Below, one piece after another: positions 25,754 through 34,137 of a stretch of 64,000 bases of DNA. This DNA comes from DASZUK01 sp963844575 (GTDB taxonomy: Bacteria > Actinomycetota > Acidimicrobiia > Acidimicrobiales > RAAP-2). The notes under the pieces are model-generated. The model made no database searches and was not told the DNA's origin. It saw only the letters and a list, made by a program, of their open reading frames with translations. The translations under genes were made by a program, and so were the position numbers. The stretch's first letter is position 1; every line of letters begins with the position of its first letter. The DNA lies in NCBI GenBank assembly GCA_963844575.1, contig CAWJOU010000005.1, positions 2,790,001 through 2,854,000 of the forward strand, given 5' to 3'.

Positions 25754-26429
25754 GAGACTCCTCCTTCGACCCTTTGGACCCTGCCGTGGACCCCGAGCCG
25801 GGTCCTGGTGGCGAACCGCCGGTGGGCCCGAGGCCCGGTCGACCGAGCAGCTCGTCCTCGCGGACTGGCGCGTCCTCACGAAGCAGCTCCCGGAGACGGC
25901 GCCGGCCGCGGAAGATCCGGGACCGGACGGTGCCGACCGGCACGTCGAGGGCCCGGGCGATCTCGTCGTACGTCAGACCGCCGACGGCCAGCAGCATCAA
26001 GGTGTCCCGGATCCCTGGATCGAGCTGGTCCAGGGCGGCCAGCACCCGAGCCCGGTCGTCGTCGTCGGTCCCCGATGGGTCACTGGACGACTGGCCGCCG
26101 GGCCCGGGGGTCCGGCGCCCCAACCGGTAGAGCCGTTCGGCCAGAACCCGCCGCCGGCCTTCGGCCCGCCAGTGGTGGCGGAGCGTGTTCGTGGCGATGC
26201 CGAGCAGCCACGGCCGGGCGTCCGCCTGCTCCAGGTCGTAGTGGGCGCGGGCCTTGAACGCCGAGAGGAACGTCTCGGAAACGAGATCCTCGACCGCCGA
26301 CGGCGGCACCCGGTGGGCCAGGTAGCCGGCCAGCGCGGCCCCATGGCGGTCGAAGACGGCGGCGAACCGGGCTGGATCGGCCAACGACGCCCGAATGCAG
26401 TCGGCGTCGGTCGACGGCCGGTCGGTCAC
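25746..26429 (-). CDS. ECF RNA polymerase sigma factor
   Basis: A 227-residue sigma-70-family protein with region 2 (FAAVFDRHGAALAGYLAHRV, EDLVSETFLSAFKARAHYD, ARPWLLGIATNTLRHHWR) and region 4 (LDPGIRDTLMLLAVGGLTYDEIARALDVPVGTVRSRIFRGRRRL). A glycine/serine-rich C-terminal tail follows. GTG 26429. Its stop overlaps the start of the membrane-anchored partner by 8 bp, the usual sigma/anti-sigma layout. It probably controls that operon and perhaps neighbouring transport genes, but no matching promoter motif could be established. Confidence 0.9.
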   Translation of the reverse strand: MTDRPSTDADCIRASLADPARFAAVFDRHGAALAGYLAHRVPPSAVEDLVSETFLSAFKARAHYDLEQADARPWLLGIATNTLRHHWRAEGRRRVLAERLYRLGRRTPGPGGQSSSDPSGTDDDDRARVLAALDQLDPGIRDTLMLLAVGGLTYDEIARALDVPVGTVRSRIFRGRRRLRELLREDAPVREDELLGRPGLGPTGGSPPGPGSGSTAGSKGSKEESHG

Positions 26430-26465
26430 GCCGGGATGTTGCCCCGATGGGCGGCGAAAGTTCCC

Positions 26466-28703
26466 CTACCCGGCGACCGGGGCACGGGCCCGGGCGTCGG
26501 CCAGGAGCTTGTCGTCGTCGGCCAGCAGGGCCCGGGCCAGCCGGCGGACCAGATCCTCGATCTCCGGGTGAGCCTCGGGATCCCATCCCTCCAGCAGCTC
26601 GTTGAACCCGGCCCGCCGGGCCGCGGTCAGCTGCTCGATGGCCTGGTCCCCGGCCGCGGTCACCCGGAGATCACAGTCCCCCGGACCGTCCGAGCGGGTG
26701 ACCATCCCGGCACCGACCAGCTCGTCGACCGCCGGTTGGATCCGGGAAACCGGGACCTTGAGCCGGCCGGCCACCCCTTCCAGGGTGCAGTCCGGCTGAT
26801 CGGCCAGGCGGTAGAGGAACCAGCAGGCCCGGGGTGTCAGCTCCAGCCCGGCCCGCGCGGCCAGGGTCCGGTAGAGCTCGGCCCGGTTCTCCCGGGCCGC
26901 CATCCGTTCGAGGGCCAGCTCGATCTCCTGGAGCGACGTCCGGCCCTCGGGCACGGCGACGCCGACGCCGGGGTCGGGGGTGCGGATCGACTTGCGCAGC
27001 GGGACCTCCGGGAGGAGCCAGCTGAGGAGGAACGCCGCCACGGCGATCGGCACCCCGATGAGGAACACCGTCTCGATCGTGTGGGACACCGCCTGGGCGA
27101 CGCTGGCATGGACCGCCGGCGGGAGCTTGGCCAAGAGGGTCGGATTGTCGATCCCGCTGGCCGCGTTGCCCGGGATCGTGGCCCCGCCCAGGTAGTGGAC
27201 GAGGTTCCCGACGAGCAGGTTGGAGAAGATGGCCCCGAAGACCGCGGTCCCGAACGACCCGCCGATCATCCGGAAGAACGTCGTGCTCGACGTCGCCGTC
27301 CCCAGCTCCTCGTACGGCACCGAGTTCTGCACCGCGACGACGAGCACCTGCATGACGAGGCCGAGCCCGGCGCCGAAGATGAACATGTACGCCGACTGCG
27401 TCCACGTGCCGGTGGTCACCCCCACCAGCGACATGAGGTAGAGGCCGAGGGACATGAGCGCCGTCCCGACGACCGGGAACACCTTGTAGCGGCCCCACCG
27501 GCTGACCAGCTGCCCCGATCCGATCGACGCGATCAACAATCCCCCCATCATCGGGAACAGGCGCAACCCCGACTCGGTGGGGCTGACCCCCTTCACGATC
27601 TGGAGGAACAGTGGGAGGAACGACAGTGCGCCGTACATGGCGAACCCGACGACGAACCCGATGGCGCTGGCCGACGAGAACACCCGGTTCCGGAACAGCT
27701 TCAGCGGGATCACCGGCTCGGCCGCCCGCCGCTCGGCCAGGACGAAGAGGACGGCCAGCACCACGCCGCCGACGGCCAGCCCGACCATGAACGGCGACCC
27801 CCACGAGTACGACGTGCCCCCGAGACTGGTGAACAGGACCAGGGCCGTCGCCGACAGGGCCAGCAGGGCCGTACCGAGGTAGTCGATGACCCGGTGCACC
27901 TTGGTCAACGTCCCGGGGAGGGCGAGCGCGGTGACGACGAGCGCGACGGCCGCGATGGGGACGTTGATGTAGAAGATCCACCGCCAGCTCAGGTACTCGA
28001 CGAAGAGGCCCCCGATGAGGGGCCCGATGACCGTCGTGACACCGAACATGGCCATGAACAGGCCCATGTAGCGGCCCCGGTCCCTCGGCGAGACGACGTC
28101 GCCGACGATCGTCTGGGCGCCGACCATCAGGCCACCGCCGCCCAACCCCTGCAGCGCCCGGAAGGCGATCAGCTCGAACATCGAGTGGCTCAGCCCCGAC
28201 AGCACCGACCCGACCAGGAAGATGACGATCGCCGCTTGGAAGAACCGCTTGCGGCCGTACTGGTCACCGAGCTTGCCCCACAGCGGCGTCGAGACCGTCG
28301 ACGACAGCAGGTACGCGGTGACGACCCACGTCAGGTGGGACGCGCCGTGCAGGTCGCCGACGATCGTCGGCAGCGCCGTCGAGACGACCGTCTGGTCGAG
28401 CGCGGCCAGGAACATGCCGAGCATCAGCGCGCCGATGATCACCAGGATCCGGCGCCGCGTCAGTGCCAGCGCCGGCGCTGTCGTCAACGCACCTCCGCCG
28501 TTCGCGCTCACCGCGACCGCGCCGTCGGTCGTGCCGGTGCCGTCGGTCGTGCCGGTGCCGTCGGTCGTGCCGGTGCCGTCGGTCGTGCCGGTGCCGTCGG
28601 TCGTGCCGGTGCCGTCGGTCGTGCCGGTGCCGTCGGTCGTGCCGGTGCCGTCGGTCGTGCCGGTGCCGTCGGTCGTGCCGCCCTCTCCGACGCCGTCGGC
28701 CAC
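26466..28703 (-). CDS. DHA2-type MFS drug exporter fused to a MarR-like winged helix
   Basis: A 745-residue protein in three parts. Residues 1-55 are a repeated TDGTGT tail. Residues about 75-590 form a 14-helix MFS exporter with the DHA2 motifs LDQTVVSTALPTIVGDL, GKLGDQYGRKRFF and the long loops typical of QacA/EmrB-like pumps. Residues about 605-745 form a soluble winged-helix domain: ELTPRACWFLYRLADQPDCTLEGVAGRLKVPVSRIQPAVDELVGAGMVTRSD, like MarR. Such exporter-regulator fusions occur in actinobacteria; the second domain may act as a cytoplasmic ligand sensor. GTG 28703 lies seven bases after the MMPL gene, with marR upstream. Confidence 0.88.
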   Translation of the reverse strand: MADGVGEGGTTDGTGTTDGTGTTDGTGTTDGTGTTDGTGTTDGTGTTDGTGTTDGTGTTDGAVAVSANGGGALTTAPALALTRRRILVIIGALMLGMFLAALDQTVVSTALPTIVGDLHGASHLTWVVTAYLLSSTVSTPLWGKLGDQYGRKRFFQAAIVIFLVGSVLSGLSHSMFELIAFRALQGLGGGGLMVGAQTIVGDVVSPRDRGRYMGLFMAMFGVTTVIGPLIGGLFVEYLSWRWIFYINVPIAAVALVVTALALPGTLTKVHRVIDYLGTALLALSATALVLFTSLGGTSYSWGSPFMVGLAVGGVVLAVLFVLAERRAAEPVIPLKLFRNRVFSSASAIGFVVGFAMYGALSFLPLFLQIVKGVSPTESGLRLFPMMGGLLIASIGSGQLVSRWGRYKVFPVVGTALMSLGLYLMSLVGVTTGTWTQSAYMFIFGAGLGLVMQVLVVAVQNSVPYEELGTATSSTTFFRMIGGSFGTAVFGAIFSNLLVGNLVHYLGGATIPGNAASGIDNPTLLAKLPPAVHASVAQAVSHTIETVFLIGVPIAVAAFLLSWLLPEVPLRKSIRTPDPGVGVAVPEGRTSLQEIELALERMAARENRAELYRTLAARAGLELTPRACWFLYRLADQPDCTLEGVAGRLKVPVSRIQPAVDELVGAGMVTRSDGPGDCDLRVTAAGDQAIEQLTAARRAGFNELLEGWDPEAHPEIEDLVRRLARALLADDDKLLADARARAPVAG
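28521..28680. repeat. Perfect 18-bp tandem repeat, nearly nine copies, in the MFS gene
   Basis: Eight identical 18-bp units (gccgtcggtcgtgccggt on the plus strand) plus 16 bases of a ninth encode (TDGTGT)n at the extreme N-terminus of the exporter. Perfect copies in a coding region indicate recent expansion and likely copy-number variation between strains. Because the period is a multiple of three, changes keep the frame. Confidence 0.97.
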
Positions 28704-28709
28704 CGGCCC

Positions 28710-31058
28710 TTACCGTCCCCCGACGGGGTCCGGCTCCGACTCCTGGAGACCTCCGGGACCGCCCGGGCTGCCGCCTTGGCGGTGGGCCGCCGGCTTGCGA
28801 CCCATCGCCGACGGCCACCAGTTCCATCGGCCGAGCAGCGCCACCGTCGACGGCACGAGAACGGTCCGGACGACGAACGTGTCGAGCAGGATGCCGACGG
28901 CCAGCCCGAACCCGATCTCCTGGATCGAGGTGCCTGTCGCGCCACGACCGCCGACGACGCCGAGCACCACGAAGCTGCCGGCGAGCACGAGACCGGCCGA
29001 CGTGACCGTCGGCCCGGTCGCCCCGACGGCTCGGACGACCGCCTGGCGCAACGGCAATCGACGGGCCTCCTCCCGGATGCGGGTCATGACGAGGATGTTG
29101 TAGTCCTCCCCCAGCGCCAGCAGGAAGATGAACATCAAGAAGGGCAACAGGAACACGATGCCCTCCTTACCCCCGATCTTCATGAAGAACAGCACCGACA
29201 GCCCCAGCGATGCCAGGTAGGACAGCACCACGCTGAGGATCAGGTACAGCGGCGCGATCAGGCTGCGCAGGACGAGGACCAGCAACAGGCCGATGGCCAC
29301 GACGGCCACCGGGATGATGTGGACCAGGTCACCGCCGGAGATGCTGCTGACGTCGTACAGGGCCGGTGCCTCGCCGGCCACCCCCGACGCGGTGGCCCCG
29401 GCTTGCTTCGCCACCTGGGTCACGTCGGTCCGGATGGCCGGGATGGCGTGGAGCGCCGATGTCGATTGCGGGTCGCCGGCCTTCAAGTTCGTGTACCAGC
29501 CGATGGTGGTCCCGTCTGTGCTGATGAAGTTGGCGGTGGCCAGGTAGGCGAAGTACTCGTCCGCCGGCACGGACGCCGGTGGCGCCTGGGACGACTGGGC
29601 CAGCTGCTTCGGCGACCCCAGCTCCTGGTGCAGCTGGACCAGCTGGGCCCCGGTCAACGGGGTGCCGTTGGGATCGAGCGGGCCGCTGATGGCGGTGAAC
29701 TGCCCGGTCTTGGCCAGCCCGTCGCTGGCCACGGCGAGCGGTGTGGGATCGTCCCAGACCGACGTGGCGAACGTCATGATGACGTTGGTGGGGTTGGCGC
29801 TGGACTGCGGATAGTTGGCCGCCAGCGCGGCGTTGCCCTTGGCGGCGCTCGTACCGGCCGGCGCGGTGACCTTGCCGCCGAACCCACCGGACTTGTACCC
29901 GAGGGTGCAGGCGGCCAGGGCCCCGAAGGCGACGACGCCGATGGCCAGGGTCAGGGCCGGGTGCTCGACCAACCGACCGGCGATGCGACCCCAGTACCCC
30001 TCCTTGTGCTCCCTCGGCGCCGTCTTGGTCGGCCAGAAGACGGCGCGGCCGAAGATGGCCAGTAGGGCCGGCAGCAGGGTCAGCCCGGCCAGCAGCATCA
30101 CCCCGATCCCGATGGCCAGCGGAATGCCGAGGTCGTGGTAGATGCCGAAGCTGGCCAGCGTGAGCGTCAGCAGGGCCAGGATGACCGTGCCGGCCGACGC
30201 GGTGATCGACTCGCCGACCCGGGCCATCGCGTTCGCCACCGCTTCGTGGGTCGTCCGGCCCTTCAGCAACTCCTCACGGACACGGAAGACGAGGAACAAC
30301 CCATAGTCGGTCCCCGCGCCGAGCAGGAGCACGATCAGCAGGATCTGGGTGAAGAACGAGATCTTCAGTCCGTGCTCGCCGAGCGCGCCGATGAACCGTG
30401 TGGACAGGCTCAGGGCGAACACCGGCCCGAGGAGGGTGACCACCGGGGCCAGGAGGGCCCGGAAGATGACGACCAGCAGGATCAGGATGAAGATGATCGA
30501 CGCAAACTGGATCTCGTTGCTCTGTTTGTTGGACTGCTCTTGATTGGCCACGTTGGTGGCCACCGAGCCAGCCAGGTTGGCCTGCAGGCCCGACGGCAGG
30601 TCGGCCTTCTGCAGGGTCGACTCCAGGTTGTCGACCAACTTCTTGGTCCCCGCCTGGTCGAACGGCGAGACGGTGGACACCACCTGGAGCAGCTGGGCCT
30701 TCTGGTTCGGCGACGTCGCCTTGCGTGTGACCGACTTCACCGTCGGCACCCGGTGCAGATCGCCCGCCAGCGCGGTCAGCGCGGACTGGTCCGCGCTGTC
30801 CAAGGTGCCGTCGGAGGTGACCGCCACCACTGTGACCTTGGCCTGTGTGATCGATCCGATCAGCGGCTTCGCCAGATCGGCGGCCTGGTTGCTCGGCGCG
30901 CTCGCCGGCAGGAACTCACTGTTGTTGTTGTTGACCTGGCTGGCAAGCGTCGGGAAGGCGTGCGACGCGAAGCCGATGCCCAGGACCCAGATGATCAGGA
31001 TCACCCAACGGAACCGGACGACCCCCCGTCCGAGTTTGCCGAACAGTACGTCGATCAC
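28710..31058 (-). CDS. MMPL/RND-family exporter
   Basis: A 782-residue inner-membrane transporter of the MmpL type: two halves, each with one span, a large extracytoplasmic domain, then five spans. The first half begins FRWVILIIWVLGIGF; hallmark segments are GAGTDYGLFLVFRVREELLKG and the second-half LALGEDYNILVMTRIREEARR, both with the intramembrane Asp/Tyr typical of proton relay. Start GTG 31058 has a GGAGGAACACC ribosome-binding site; an upstream ATG at 31115 is less likely. Substrate could be a lipid or drug. It lies between marR and the MFS exporter in one operon. Confidence 0.9.
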   Translation of the reverse strand: MIDVLFGKLGRGVVRFRWVILIIWVLGIGFASHAFPTLASQVNNNNSEFLPASAPSNQAADLAKPLIGSITQAKVTVVAVTSDGTLDSADQSALTALAGDLHRVPTVKSVTRKATSPNQKAQLLQVVSTVSPFDQAGTKKLVDNLESTLQKADLPSGLQANLAGSVATNVANQEQSNKQSNEIQFASIIFILILLVVIFRALLAPVVTLLGPVFALSLSTRFIGALGEHGLKISFFTQILLIVLLLGAGTDYGLFLVFRVREELLKGRTTHEAVANAMARVGESITASAGTVILALLTLTLASFGIYHDLGIPLAIGIGVMLLAGLTLLPALLAIFGRAVFWPTKTAPREHKEGYWGRIAGRLVEHPALTLAIGVVAFGALAACTLGYKSGGFGGKVTAPAGTSAAKGNAALAANYPQSSANPTNVIMTFATSVWDDPTPLAVASDGLAKTGQFTAISGPLDPNGTPLTGAQLVQLHQELGSPKQLAQSSQAPPASVPADEYFAYLATANFISTDGTTIGWYTNLKAGDPQSTSALHAIPAIRTDVTQVAKQAGATASGVAGEAPALYDVSSISGGDLVHIIPVAVVAIGLLLVLVLRSLIAPLYLILSVVLSYLASLGLSVLFFMKIGGKEGIVFLLPFLMFIFLLALGEDYNILVMTRIREEARRLPLRQAVVRAVGATGPTVTSAGLVLAGSFVVLGVVGGRGATGTSIQEIGFGLAVGILLDTFVVRTVLVPSTVALLGRWNWWPSAMGRKPAAHRQGGSPGGPGGLQESEPDPVGGR

Positions 31059-31061
31059 CGG

Positions 31062-31137
31062 TGTTCCTCCGAAGTGTGCAGGGTCGTCGTCGTCAAGGAT
31101 GTTCCTCCGAGGCATGCAGGGTCGTCGTCGTCAAGGG
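31062..31137. repeat. 38-bp tandem duplication across the marR stop codon
   Basis: Two adjacent 38-bp copies (31062-31099, 31100-31137) differ at three or four positions. On the minus strand the first copy encodes the marR C-terminus with a GGAGGAAC motif; the second carries the marR stop and the same GGAGGAAC as the ribosome-binding site of the MMPL gene. The exporter's translation signal therefore appears to be a copy of marR coding sequence, or the reverse. Confidence 0.9.
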
Positions 31138-31692
31138 TGTGGGGTCGGTGATCGTCGTGGCGCCGGAGCTCGTCACCTCTTCGACGAGGATGTCGAGCCC
31201 CTCCAGCAGGGCCCGCGACCGGCGCGGGCCCATTCGCAGCAGCGCTCGGCGGAGCGGCGCCAGCTTCGAGTCGAGCACCTGCTGGCTCTCCAGCCGGTGC
31301 TCCGGCGCCACCGAGACGACCGTCCGCCGACGATCGGTGACGTCCTCGTGCCGCTCGACCAGACCGGCCTCGGCCAGCTGGGTGACGAGCAGGCTAGCCG
31401 TACTGAGGGCGAACCCCTCTTGGCGGGCCAGCTCCGAAACCGTCATCGGACCACCGAGGGCGATGACCGCGAACGCCCCGACGTGGCGAGGGGCCAGGTA
31501 GCCGCTTTTCAGCAGCGCTTCGACGTGGCTCGGCATCGCCGACCCCCGTCGGTGCGGCCCGCGCAGCAATCGGGCGAAGGCCAGCAGCACCTGGGAGGCC
31601 AGCTCGTCCTCCGGTGACCGGGCTTCTGGAAGCTCGTCGCCTCCGAGCTCGTCGCCTGGGAGCTCGTCATCGGCCAACGGCTGGATCGCCAC
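31093..31692 (-). CDS. MarR-family transcriptional regulator
   Basis: A 199-residue winged-helix protein: dimerisation helix ELASQVLLAFARLLRG, recognition region MTVSELARQEGFALSTASLLVTQLAEAGLVERHEDVTDRRRTVVSVA (the DxRR wing is clear), then a C-terminal helix pair. The N-terminus is an acidic DELPGDELGGDELP repeat. GTG 31692 lies nine bases from a -10 box, so the transcript is nearly leaderless. It is first in the operon with the MMPL and MFS exporters and most likely represses it in the absence of a drug-like ligand. Confidence 0.9.
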   Translation of the reverse strand: MAIQPLADDELPGDELGGDELPEARSPEDELASQVLLAFARLLRGPHRRGSAMPSHVEALLKSGYLAPRHVGAFAVIALGGPMTVSELARQEGFALSTASLLVTQLAEAGLVERHEDVTDRRRTVVSVAPEHRLESQQVLDSKLAPLRRALLRMGPRRSRALLEGLDILVEEVTSSGATTITDPTPLTTTTLHASEEHP

Positions 31693-31701
31693 AATCCGTC
31701 C

Positions 31702-31730
31702 ACGTTAGAAATGTGTTGTCTCAAAAGCAA
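31702..31730 (-). promoter_or_regulatory. Promoter of the marR-MMPL-MFS operon with possible MarR operator
   Basis: Minus strand TTGCTT (31725-31730), 17-bp spacer, TAACGT (31702-31707). The spacer contains an imperfect inverted repeat (TTGAGA...TTCTAA), an AT-rich island in GC-rich DNA, placed where a bound MarR would block polymerase. The operator assignment is inference. Confidence 0.6.
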
Positions 31731-31818
31731 TTGGCCTGGTCACGCTGGCCGACCGCCACGCGCCGCCATAAGCTCCCGACCGGGTGTGCCGGGAAGCCTG
31801 GTCGGCGGTACGTCAACC

Positions 31819-33237
31819 ATGTCTCCGCCCACTCCGCCCCCGCCCACTTCGCCCCCGCCCCCGCTGTCCGAACGGACGGGCCGACGGACGCCGTGGCGCC
31901 CCGAAGCGTGGGCCGGGCCGGTGGTCGAGCTGGCCCGGACGGAGGCGGTCGGCGGCATCCTGCTGACCGTCATGGTCGGCGTCGCCCTGCTGTGGGCGAA
32001 CCTGCCGGCCCACTCGTCGTACGACGCGGTCTGGCAGGCCGCGGCCCACTGGCGGCTGCTGCCGGCCGACCAGTTCGGCACGGTCAGGGACTGGGTCGAC
32101 AACGGCCTGATGACCGTCTTCTTCCTCGCCGTCGGGCTCGAGGTCGGCCGGGAGCGGGTGCACGGATCGCTCCGGAGCGTCCGCAACGCCCTCCTGCCGG
32201 TCGCGGCCGCCCTCGGCGGGATGGCCGGCGCGGCGATCGCCTATCTGGTGACGGTGACCGCCACCGCCGGGGGGCCGGCCGCGGCCCGCGGGTGGGGCGT
32301 CCCGATGGCCACCGACGTGGCGTTCACGCTCGGCGCGATGGCCCTGCTCGGCCGCCGGGTCCCGCCGGCCCTCCGGGTGTTCGTCCTCGCCCTCGCGGTG
32401 GCCGACGACGTCGGGTCGGTCGTCGTGCTGGCCTTCGTCTCGGCGTCCCGTGTCCACGTCCGGCCCTGGGCGCTCGCCGCCGCGGTCGTCTGGTTCGCGG
32501 TCGTCGCGCTGGCCAGTCGCCGGGTCCGGACCGCGTGGTGGCCGTACGTCGTCGCCGCGCTCGTCGAGTGGGTCCTCCTGGCCTGGGGCGGCGTCGAGCC
32601 GACCCTGGCCGGCGCGTTCGTCGGCATGGTCGTGCCGTGCGCCGTACTGCCGGCGACCGCCCGGCGGGCGACCACCGGACGGCGGGCGACCGAGCCATCC
32701 GCCAGGGCGCCGTCGACCACCGGGGCACTGTCGGCCACAGGGCCACCGTCGGCCACGGGGGCACCGTCGCCGGTGGACCGGTCGCCGTCGGCCGTGCTCG
32801 AACGGGTGCTCAACCCGGTCTCGATCCTGCTCGTCCTCCCGCTGTTCGCGTTGGCGAACACCGGCGTCGACCTCGGCGCGCCGGGGCTCACGAGTGGAGC
32901 GGGCGGCTCCGTCGTCGTCGGCATCCTCGTCGCCCGGCTGGTCGGCAAGATGGCCGGCATCACCGTGGCGACGGCGATCGTCGTCCGCTGCCGAGTCGTC
33001 GAGCTTCCCGAGGGGGTCCGCTGGTCCCAGCTGGCGGGCGCGGCCGCGATGTGCGGCATGGGGTTCACGGTCCCGCTGCTGTTCGCGACGAGCGCGTTCG
33101 CCGGTCATCCCCCGCTGGTGGCGGCCGCCCAGATCGGCCTGCTGGTCGGCACGGCCGTCGCCTTCGTCGTCGGCGGGGCGATCCTCTTCGCCGCCGGCCG
33201 GCGGCCGGGTCGACGGGCCGAGCGACCTAGCCGCTGA
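31819..33237 (+). CDS. nhaA: NhaA-type Na+/H+ antiporter
   Basis: A 472-residue membrane protein of the NhaA family: TEAVGGILLTVMVGVALLWAN at the N-terminus, VDNGLMTVFFLAVGLEVGRE, the MATDVAFTLGAMALLG segment and LALAVADDVGSVVVLAF containing the essential aspartate pair, and LVGKMAGI near the C-terminus. It exchanges Na+ for H+ for pH and salt homeostasis. A Thr/Ala/Pro-rich insertion (about residues 285-325) lies in the central loop. I use ATG 31819; a proline-rich N-terminus precedes the first helix. Convergent with the LLM gene, with a 19-bp repeat across the stop. Confidence 0.92.
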   Translation: MSPPTPPPPTSPPPPLSERTGRRTPWRPEAWAGPVVELARTEAVGGILLTVMVGVALLWANLPAHSSYDAVWQAAAHWRLLPADQFGTVRDWVDNGLMTVFFLAVGLEVGRERVHGSLRSVRNALLPVAAALGGMAGAAIAYLVTVTATAGGPAAARGWGVPMATDVAFTLGAMALLGRRVPPALRVFVLALAVADDVGSVVVLAFVSASRVHVRPWALAAAVVWFAVVALASRRVRTAWWPYVVAALVEWVLLAWGGVEPTLAGAFVGMVVPCAVLPATARRATTGRRATEPSARAPSTTGALSATGPPSATGAPSPVDRSPSAVLERVLNPVSILLVLPLFALANTGVDLGAPGLTSGAGGSVVVGILVARLVGKMAGITVATAIVVRCRVVELPEGVRWSQLAGAAAMCGMGFTVPLLFATSAFAGHPPLVAAAQIGLLVGTAVAFVVGGAILFAAGRRPGRRAERPSR

Positions 33238-33283
33238 CCTTCCAGGCCTCCCTGGACATCACAGCTAGCCGCTGACCTTCCAG
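33227..33283. repeat. 19-bp direct repeat spanning two convergent stop codons
   Basis: Identical 19-bp copies at 33227-33245 and 33265-33283, 38 bp apart. The first carries the nhaA TGA (plus strand); the second carries the TAG and last five codons of the convergent LLM gene (minus strand). The end of one gene appears to have been copied into the end of the other. Confidence 0.95.
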
Positions 33284-34128
33284 CGGTCGGCGAGGCCGTC
33301 GACCCAACGGTCGACCTCACCGGCCTCAGCCGGCGGGGACTCGACGAGCACGACCTCGTCGACCCCCACCCGGTCGAGCGCGGGGACGTCGTCGGGCGAC
33401 CCGTCGGCCAGGGCCACCGAAACATCGACGGCACCGGGGTCCCGCCCCTCCCGCCGGCAGTGGGCATGCAAGTCGGCGAGTAGCCGGGGGACGGTGGCCA
33501 CGGGGACGTTGAACCCGTACCAGCCGTCACCCCAGGCGGCCACCCGGGCCAGCGCGGGGTCACTGTTCCCGCCGACGACGATCGGGATTCGTCGGTCTCG
33601 CGGCTTCGGATAGCTCCGGACCCGCTCGAACTGGACATGGGCGCCTCGGTAGGACGACACGTCGTCGGCCCAGAGCGCCCGCATGGCCTCGACGTACTCC
33701 CGAGTCCGGGCGGCCCGCCCGTCGAACGGCACGCCCAGGGCGGCGAACTCGGCGGCTGACCAACCGATCCCGATCCCCAGGACGAACCGCCCCTTCGACA
33801 GTACGTCGAGGCTGGCTGCCCGCTTGGCCACGGCGACGGGCTGGTGCTCGGGCAGCAGGAGGATGCCGGTGGCCAGCCGGAGGCGCGAGGTGGCGGCGGC
33901 GGCGAAGGTCAGGACGACCAGGGGGTCGAGCCAGTCGACGTCGCTCGGCAACGCGATGCGGTCGTCGTCGGCGTAGGGGTACGGCGTGTCCGGGTCATCG
34001 ACCATGACGATGTGCTCGCCGGCCCACAGCGTCGAGAAGCCACGACGCTCGGCCGCGGCGGCGACCGCGACGACGACGTCAGGGTCGGCGCCCGGGCCGA
34101 CGCCGAGCGCGTGGAGGCCGAACCGCAC
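33265..34128 (-). CDS. LLM-class F420-dependent oxidoreductase
   Basis: A 287-residue TIM-barrel luciferase-like monooxygenase family protein of the F420-dependent subfamily: FSTLWAGEHIVMVDD, LRLATGILLLPEHQPVAVAKRAASLDVLSKGRFVLGIGIGWSAAEFAALGV, and RRIPIVVGGNSDPALARVAAWGDGWYGF. It probably uses coenzyme F420 for hydride transfer; the substrate is unknown. GTG 34128 begins nine bases after the DUF2252 stop, so it is likely the last gene of a msrA-DUF2252-LLM operon. Confidence 0.9.
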   Translation of the reverse strand: MRFGLHALGVGPGADPDVVVAVAAAAERRGFSTLWAGEHIVMVDDPDTPYPYADDDRIALPSDVDWLDPLVVLTFAAAATSRLRLATGILLLPEHQPVAVAKRAASLDVLSKGRFVLGIGIGWSAAEFAALGVPFDGRAARTREYVEAMRALWADDVSSYRGAHVQFERVRSYPKPRDRRIPIVVGGNSDPALARVAAWGDGWYGFNVPVATVPRLLADLHAHCRREGRDPGAVDVSVALADGSPDDVPALDRVGVDEVVLVESPPAEAGEVDRWVDGLADRWKVSG

Positions 34129-34137
34129 GGGCGGCCG

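Noticed and set aside
28521..28680. Regular repeats considered as a CRISPR array
   Set aside because: Units are contiguous without spacers and lie in frame inside an exporter gene.
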